Of a stretch of DNA of 64,000 bases, positions 58,218-64,000 are shown in pieces. Position 1 is the first letter of the stretch. Each line of letters starts with the position of its first letter. The translations under genes were made by a program, and so were the position numbers. The stretch lies in NCBI RefSeq assembly GCF_026212465.1, contig NC_080049.1:17015241-17079240 (forward strand), read 5' to 3'. The notes under the pieces were generated by a model, which saw only the letters and a list, made by a program, of their open reading frames with translations, was not told the DNA's origin and searched no databases. This DNA comes from Amaranthus tricolor. Lineage: Eukaryota; Streptophyta; Magnoliopsida; Caryophyllales; Amaranthaceae.

Positions 58218-59640
58218 CTGTTAGAAATACAATAAAAAAATCTAGTAAGAAGAAAGAAAAATCTAGAAGTATACATGATAATTTAGAAACACTTGATTAT
58301 AGAAAATTCTAGAAGCCACTTAAGTAACTAACATATAGCCAGTTAAAGTGAGGGAGTGGTGAAGTAAAGCTAAAACAAAATAGGCTTATTTCACACAACA
58401 AAGTAAGGATGCTCACAAAAAAAGTAATGATGTGAGCGTATACAAAAAATAAGAGATTAGTGAGACATGAGGTTACAAAATTAGAGTGTCCGTATGCATA
58501 GTTGAGGAATATGTGTCTCACAAAAATATAAATATACAATGTATTATGTATTTAAACATTTGTATTTATATGAATGTTATTTTGGGTCCAATACAAATTA
58601 CACGTGCGCCAAAAAAAATCTTATTATGGTATCATTGTTGAAAGATCGCAAGACTGTGAATAAAGTACGATGAAGCAGTTAAAGAAATGGTCGAAGGACC
58701 ACAATAAGTGGCGTGGTAAGTATTTGGATACCTTAAAAGATATGACTAATATATTAATTAGAAAGATTAATAACAAAATAAGAATTAATGAAGGATGCTG
58801 GTGATAAGATCCCAAGAAAACAAAAACTAAATAAAATTAAGAATATTAGCAAGTAAGTGACATGAACATTTTAATAACATAAGCATTAACATGAAAAATT
58901 TACGAAAAATTATAAAAAGATATGGAATGAACATGGAGAATGTTAAAGACATAGGCATTAACAAATGTATTTGAAGAAATTTGAAAAAAAAAAAAGAATA
59001 CTAAGATGTATGAAAAGTTGGTGCCATGAGCAGTAACCAGAAAGAAAAATTAGGAGAAGACAAAAAAAACAAGAAAAAATAAAACAAAGAAAAAAATATG
59101 AAGAACTTTAAGAAGGAAAATACAAGTGGATTATATCAAAAAGAAAAGTGGTAACATATGCTCAAGAAAACAAGAAGAATAAAGTTTAGAGAATGGTGGA
59201 TCACATGCTACAACAAGAATGTTCTAAAAACAGATTGGAGGGAAACATTTGGTAATAAGGGTACTAACTATCAACAACAAGAAGATAAATAGGCAAGTTT
59301 ATAGTCGCAACAAGATTACCAATGGAAGCAAAGACAACTTACGAGATCTACAAGTGTTTATGATTGTATTAGGGCAGTGTTAGAAATATAATTACAAATT
59401 AGTAAAAGAAAAAATCTAGAAATATACATGAAAAGTGTAGAAACACTGGATTATGTATGAAATTCTAGAAGCCACTTATGTAACCAACATAGTAAGGCTA
59501 TAAATAGATAGATTGAAGTGAAAAGTGGTGAAGTAAAGCCAAAATCAAATATGTTATTTCATACAAGAAAGTAAGGGTGCTCACAAAAAAAGTAAGGATG
59601 TGAGTGTACACAAAAAATAGGAGTATTTGAGATCGTAAAA
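58218..59640 (+). mobile_element. TRIM-like small copia-type element
   Basis: Direct repeats starting TGTTAGAAATA (58218-58480 and 59389-59640) share AATTCTAGAAGCCACTTA and GGTGAAGTAAAGC, then a GATGTGAGYGTA block. A degenerate tRNA-iMet primer site, ATGGTATCATTG, lies at 58627. About 750 bp of AT-rich interior has no ORF. Short diverged LTRs without genes fit a TRIM or a deletion derivative. Right LTR end uncertain. Confidence 0.5.
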
Positions 59641-59736
59641 GCATATGATTTTACTATCTCGATTGGAATTTTAACAACATTGGCTAGTGTTGTCGAAGGA
59701 AAAAATAGGAGTTGAAATTTGGGGAAGGGGAACAAG

Positions 59737-59745
59737 TTTTTTTTA
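59737..59745. repeat. Possible Pack-MULE 2 target-site duplication, left (TTTTTTTTA)
   Basis: Matches 63351-63359. The sequence is low complexity, so the evidence is weak on its own. Confidence 0.4.
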
Positions 59746-60099
59746 TGAAATATTTTTTAAAATTTTGATATCTTAAATTAGTTTTTTAAGAATTGTTTTT
59801 CGACCAACTTATAAAACTCAACAAATATTACAGTTACCATGTTGGATTTCGGTGAGATGACCTACTAAATGACCGTTGACTTAGCTAGCGACCTTTGACT
59901 TTCACTCAAATTTATTAATCTCACTTAATTTACCCAATTACCCCAATTAGACACCTCTTCCCAATCCTCCCTCTAGTCCTCCTCAATTACCATAAAAATC
60001 CCTAACCCTTTCACCCATCCTAACGCCATCACCCCACCATCTCCTTTTCCAACCCTTTTATCTTTAGGTTCCTTTCTCAGCAATCCGATTCAGAACCAA

Positions 60100-60530
60100 T
60101 GCTGAACCAACTCAAGACAAAAAGAAATTCAGTTGTTCCTTTCACAAGTTCGACACTCTCCTCACATTCAATGGAACCCATCCCAATCTGCCTATAATTG
60201 CGTCAGAGTTCATTGAGTTTAACTCTCTAGAGAGTTTCCATCGAGTTTAACTCAGTTAATTCGCTTAAGTTGTCTTGATTTATCCAAAAACAATTTCTCG
60301 AGGCCAATCCCAGTTGTAGTCAATACTTTAACTTCCTTAATTGGGCTACTTTAACAAAACAATAATTCCTCAGGTCGAATTTTGTGTTGTACTGCAAATT
60401 TTGCAGGAACTCAACGTAGCTAACAATACCCTATACAGTTCAATTGCAAAATCTTTATGGAATTCTTGGAATCTTCCTTTATGGGTAATTTACAATTATG
60501 CAGTAGCCCACTTCTACTATGTAATTCATC
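60100..60530 (+). pseudogene. Captured LRR receptor-like kinase fragment
   Basis: In changing frames the text follows the ectodomain of LRR receptor kinases of the probable-inactive-kinase type (At2g26730/At5g58300 class). N-terminal AEPTQDKK; then FLSQVRHSPHIQWNPSQSAY, as in the conserved cap region before the first repeat; then LSCLDLSKNNFSRPIP; LQELNVANNTLYSSIAKSL; and a FMGNLQLC motif that normally ends the repeats. The middle repeats are missing and there are several stops and frameshifts. No kinase domain is present. It cannot produce a receptor. Confidence 0.75.
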
Positions 60531-60824
60531 GTTTTTCTCTTCACCATCGCCTTCACTGCGGTAGACGTTGTTTCTTTTTCCTTTTATCCAATTTCAGATT
60601 TTGCTTAAAATTTTATTTGTGTAAGATAGAGAAAGCAAAAATGGTTTATCCTTTTAGTTGATGTTTAATATTTTATTTAAAATTAAGTAAGATAAGAGTT
60701 ATTAAGGTGGGGGAGTAGAGGAGGGGAGGAGGAGATAGGGTAAATAGTAAGCGTTTATGATGGTGGTTTGGTTGAAGAACGTGGAGAGCTTCTTTGTGTT
60801 TCTTGAAGTAAAAATGGTGATTTA

Positions 60825-62382
60825 TGTGCTCATATTAGAGCACGTTTACCACCTCATTATAGTGTCGAATCTCGTGATTTCAAATAGATATTACAAACAT
60901 TACGCATGATTTTACCTTATTCTTGTCTTTGAGGTGCTTTAAGCTCATTTCAGTTGTTTTCGAAAACTTCAAGGTCAATTGCGATGTGTTCCAGACTTAA
61001 ACGCTCTAATCGAAGTTTAGACGCGCTTATTGGAGCTGTGGCACGCAATCCAAGTTATTTCCAATGCAAAGTTCGGAGACCATCAGATGCCTTAAAGGAA
61101 GCTAGGAAGCAACAAGCATGTAATGATTCGACCGAATATGCATTCCATTTGGTCAAATGAATCCTGTGATACTTCAATTGATGATCAATTATGCAGAAAA
61201 AGGCGAATTAGGTCCCATTCGACCGAATGGACCTCCATTCGGTCGAATGACACTTTGATTCGGTGAAATGGGTGTTGAAGATCATTTGCTTGCTTTGAGA
61301 CTTTCTGGAATGGGCGAATGAAGACCCATTCGGTCGAGTGTACTCTCATTTAGTCGAATTAGAGGTCCATTTGGTCGAATGAATCGCATATCTGCGCGAT
61401 TTTGTTTCTTCACAAGCTTACTTCCGAGGGGCTGTTTTAGGGGTTTCTTCCCACTTTGTTTAGGGTCTATAAATAAACCCAATTTTTGCAATACCCTTAT
61501 GAGTACTTTGAGAGTTTATTCCCTCAACTTAGAACATCATTTTATTGCTTTCTTTCTTTCATTTATGCCTTAGTGTAGATATAAAACTTTCCTATAGTTC
61601 TTTCCTTTATATTTCAAGCATTGTATTTTGGATTCAAGTTTTCCTTCATTCTAGCACTGTGGTTTATGCAAGTTTTCATTTTCTTTATTGCTTTATGTCA
61701 TTTAATGCTTCATTTATTACTTTGGTTGATTTCTTTGCATTGATAGAATAGTTATTAATCTTGCTTTCATTTATTGCTTTCCTTGCTCTTCAATATTGTT
61801 ATTGTCTTTATTTATTGCTTTGTCTATTTGTATTGTTGATTTCACTTTAGTTTATTCATGGCTTATTTCATAGCTTTGATAAGTGAAACCCTTGGATTTG
61901 TCTTGTTCTTCATATGTAGGGTTAGGGTTTGAGATTAATGATGGTTGGTTGATTGATATTAGATGTGAATCTTTTCTTGCCACTCATTAGGAGATATAGG
62001 GCAATTATAGATTGTTCGTGTGATTTATAGCGTCACAAACTTCCTCTCATCATCTTGAGTGCCTTGGTTGATTGTTTTTTAATTTCTCTTGACCTAGCTT
62101 ATTATGTGTTCATGTCGACCTTCCTACGGTGTATCTAATCTATCACCATTTGTCTTTTATTTCTTATCCTTACCTTTATTGTTGCTTTGTTATTATCGTT
62201 AGTAGTTTGTTTAAACAACCCAACATCTCGTATAGAACTCCCTACATCAAGTATTGAGTCTTGCAAGCCTTGTTCTTGTGGTTCGATCCCCTTTTACGGC
62301 TATACTATGTGTATTGTCTAGGGTATTTACAAATATTGTTTGCATAACTAGTCTTTTAGTTAACGACGCTAAAAGCCGGTTA
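60825..62382 (+). repeat. Ty3-like LTR, family X copy 2, inside Pack-MULE 2
   Basis: Diverged counterpart of 54954-56580, same orientation. TATA CTATAAATAA at 61467-61476. There is no internal element sequence next to it. Since both MULE ends enclose it and copy 1 is outside, it is probably a solo LTR rather than the partner of copy 1. Confidence 0.6.
61120..61390 (+). promoter_or_regulatory. U3 array of CATTCGGTCGAATG-type motifs
   Basis: At least eight units built on TTCGGTCGAATG, alternating with the inverse half CATTC, ending about 80 bp before the TATA box. Different wording but the same placement as the arrays at 55260 and 31440. Confidence 0.5.
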
Positions 62383-62481
62383 TTAGTGATAAAAAGAGAA
62401 AATGAAAATAGGTCTGAAATTATGCCTAATTTTGAGGGGGTTGTTGGCAAAGAATAGGCTTTAGTGGTAGAGGTGGTGGTA

Positions 62482-63052
62482 ATGATGGCCACGGTGTAGT
62501 TACCTAGAACTGAATTGCCAAAGAACTGTCACAAAACCGAAACCGTCTATGACAGGTTTCAAACTATGAACCGTTAAGATTCTGAAAAAACCTTCAAACC
62601 CTTGGAACCGTTGGCAGAAATCGACCCGTGGAACCACAAACCGTTACAGTTCAACTTCATTTTCCCCTCTTTTTTATTAATCATTTTTATTATTAATTTA
62701 TCAATTTTTATTAACATTATATTTTTTTTCTTTCTCTTAGTTTATGTTTTAATGACGATTCAAAAGCAACAAATTTTGATAGTAATCAATAATGGTATGT
62801 CCACATTATTCTAGTACTTTACATAATTTTTATATTTATATTTAAAGAAAAAAATTGAATCCATAGTCCGAGTCGCCCAATCCAAGAGTTGAACCATTAG
62901 GAACCGTCTATTAAACTGCTAAAGAACCGTTTGGAATCACCTGGAATCGAAATAGAAATCGAAACCGAAATCGAAATTTAACAGTTCAAATTAGGTTCTA
63001 ATTTTCAGGAATTGGAACCGGAATCAACCCAATTCGAACCGTGGCCATCAAT
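62482..63052. mobile_element. hAT-like MITE rich in GAACCG motifs
   Basis: The termini AATGATGGCCACGGT and, inverted, ATTGATGGCCACGGTTC form short inverted repeats. The subterminal zones carry many GAACCGTT/AAACCG motifs. No ORF. The flanks are GTGGT repeats on both sides, so the target duplication cannot be fixed. Confidence 0.45.
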
Positions 63053-63359
63053 AAGTGGTAGTGGTAGTGGCGCGTTTGGGTTGGGAGATTGGTGGTGATT
63101 TGGCTGAGGTAGAGAGAGGTAAGAGGAAAGGGTGTCTTATTGGATAATTTGATAATTAGGTTTAATAAATGAATTTTAGTGAAAGTCAAAGGTCATTAGC
63201 TAAATCAATGGTCATTTAGCAAGTCATCTCAATGAATACGGTAAAGTGGCTATAATATTGTCGAGTTTGATAAGTTGGTGATTATTGTTTGCGAAAAATT
63301 CGTGGATGTAGTTTACCATAAATTTGAAGGCTCTAATTTGCGAAATATTCTTTTTTTTA

Positions 63360-64000
63360 ATTATAAAATAAATGTAAATTCAAAGAAATCAAAATAGGTT
63401 ATAGGTCACCGGTTGACTAGGTTGACATTAAAAAAAGCTTTAAAAGAAACTTCTGTTAAAAGGTTTACCCTTTAAAGTATAAACCAAAAGTGGAACCTGT
63501 AAGAGCTGAAGAGTAAAAGGTTAAACCTTTAGAATTAATTTATCCTAATAAGAACGATAAAAATATGGAGTTTTTATTTTTCATCTCTTTATGCAACTGG
63601 AGACTAAATATTTATTTTTATTTTAAGGTTAATAAAAATTAATAATCCAACTTATTGTTCATCCACCGAATATATATTCACCATTTCATTATAATAAAAT
63701 ACTTCACCTAATGTTGTGTCCGCTAAAAGTGTACAAAACCTATATAACTTATCTTATATTTAACCTTATTTTAGTAATTAAAACACATTCAATCTTCATT
63801 TTTTTCGATAAATATTTGTACATGTTCAAATAAAGTTTCTAAGCAATTGAAAAACCACTTTTCATTTAAATTGAGTATATTTTGAACAAACACATGTAGT
63901 AGGTTAGGTTATTCAAGAATAATAAAAAGGTGAGTTTATTTTCATCATAAATAATATGCTGGATGATTAATGCTAATTTATTTTATTACTAAAAATTTTA
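63360..64000. other. AT-rich intergenic, no gene recognised
   Basis: Short direct repeats around AAAGGTTWACCTTT-like text near 63420-63530. Nothing else supported. Confidence 0.4.

Larger units (their letters stand above)
59746..63350. mobile_element. Pack-MULE 2 with LRR receptor-kinase fragment, 3.6 kb
   Basis: The ends are long diverged inverted repeats. 59820-59960 pairs with the inverse of 63150-63260, sharing GAGATGAC, CTAAATGACC, TTGAYTTAGCTA and GACCTTTGACTTTCACT; weaker pairing extends to both ends. A 9-bp repeat flanks it. No transposase. The interior holds host-gene sequence (60100-60530), an LTR (60825-62382) and a hAT-like MITE (62482-63052). Confidence 0.6.

Noticed and set aside
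58037..58312. 91-codon ORF with a hydrophobic start
   Set aside because: It spans the left repeat of the TRIM-like element, ends in low-complexity Lys/Ser text and has no known match.
54954..62382. A single LTR element of about 7.4 kb bounded by the two family X LTRs
   Set aside because: The interior has no primer site or pol, and one Pack-MULE end lies inside while the other lies outside.

Overview
This is plant nuclear DNA, almost entirely transposable elements, and most likely from a eudicot. The evidence is the set of lineages: a Ty3 Athila-type element primed by tRNA-Asp, Ty1-copia elements of SIRE and Ale/Retrofit type, CACTA, hAT and Mutator-like DNA transposons, and Stowaway-like MITEs. 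There is also one host gene of the plant-only EPF/EPFL peptide family. The species cannot be assigned from the sequence. No tRNA, rRNA or CRISPR array was seen.

Positions 1-31970 are one nested stack. The oldest layer is a minus-strand Athila-like element. Reading leftwards it has: 5' LTR (about 31970 to 30069), tRNA-Asp primer site (30043-30059), gag, protease, RT/RNase H, integrase, a post-pol spacer, and an Athila ORF1/env-like gene that runs off towards the left edge. Two elements split it. A SIRE-type copia element (18820-28423, TSD AGGAG) sits in gag. A 12.6 kb CACTA transposon (1974-14605, TSD TGA) sits between pol and the env-like gene. The CACTA element carries its own passengers: a hAT element (4209-7391, TSD GTTAAATG) and a Pack-MULE (9390-10456, TSD TTAATATTT) holding a piece of an HSP70-17-like gene. 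The CACTA gene itself (11 exons, 7656-13948) joins a TnpA-like N-terminus, a DUF8039-like region and a Ulp1-type cysteine protease. No TNP2 transposase is present. Its intron 10 holds a tandem array with an exact 169-bp period.

From 31975 to 38450 lie an Athila relative (gag piece, primer site, LTR piece), a 2970-bp solo LTR inside that LTR (33051-36020), and the 3' half of a dead copia element. From 38450 to 44200 the DNA is AT-rich with MITEs. It holds the only clear host gene, a two-exon EPFL peptide precursor on the minus strand (40670-41144, 128 aa, apparently intact).

From 44400 to 54655 is a heavily decayed plus-strand copia element, split by a MITE-like insertion (45824-46527) and by a young Ale/Retrofit-type element on the minus strand (48983-53603, 187-bp LTRs, TSD AGGAT). 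From 54950 to 63360 there are two diverged LTRs of one Ty3-like family, a small TRIM-like element, and a second Pack-MULE (59746-63350). That Pack-MULE carries a fragment of an LRR receptor-kinase gene and was itself hit by one of the LTRs and a hAT-like MITE.

Most coding material is broken by stops or frameshifts. The probable functional content is the EPFL gene, perhaps the SIRE third ORF, and regulatory or structural DNA such as the U3 motif arrays and the 169-bp intronic array.
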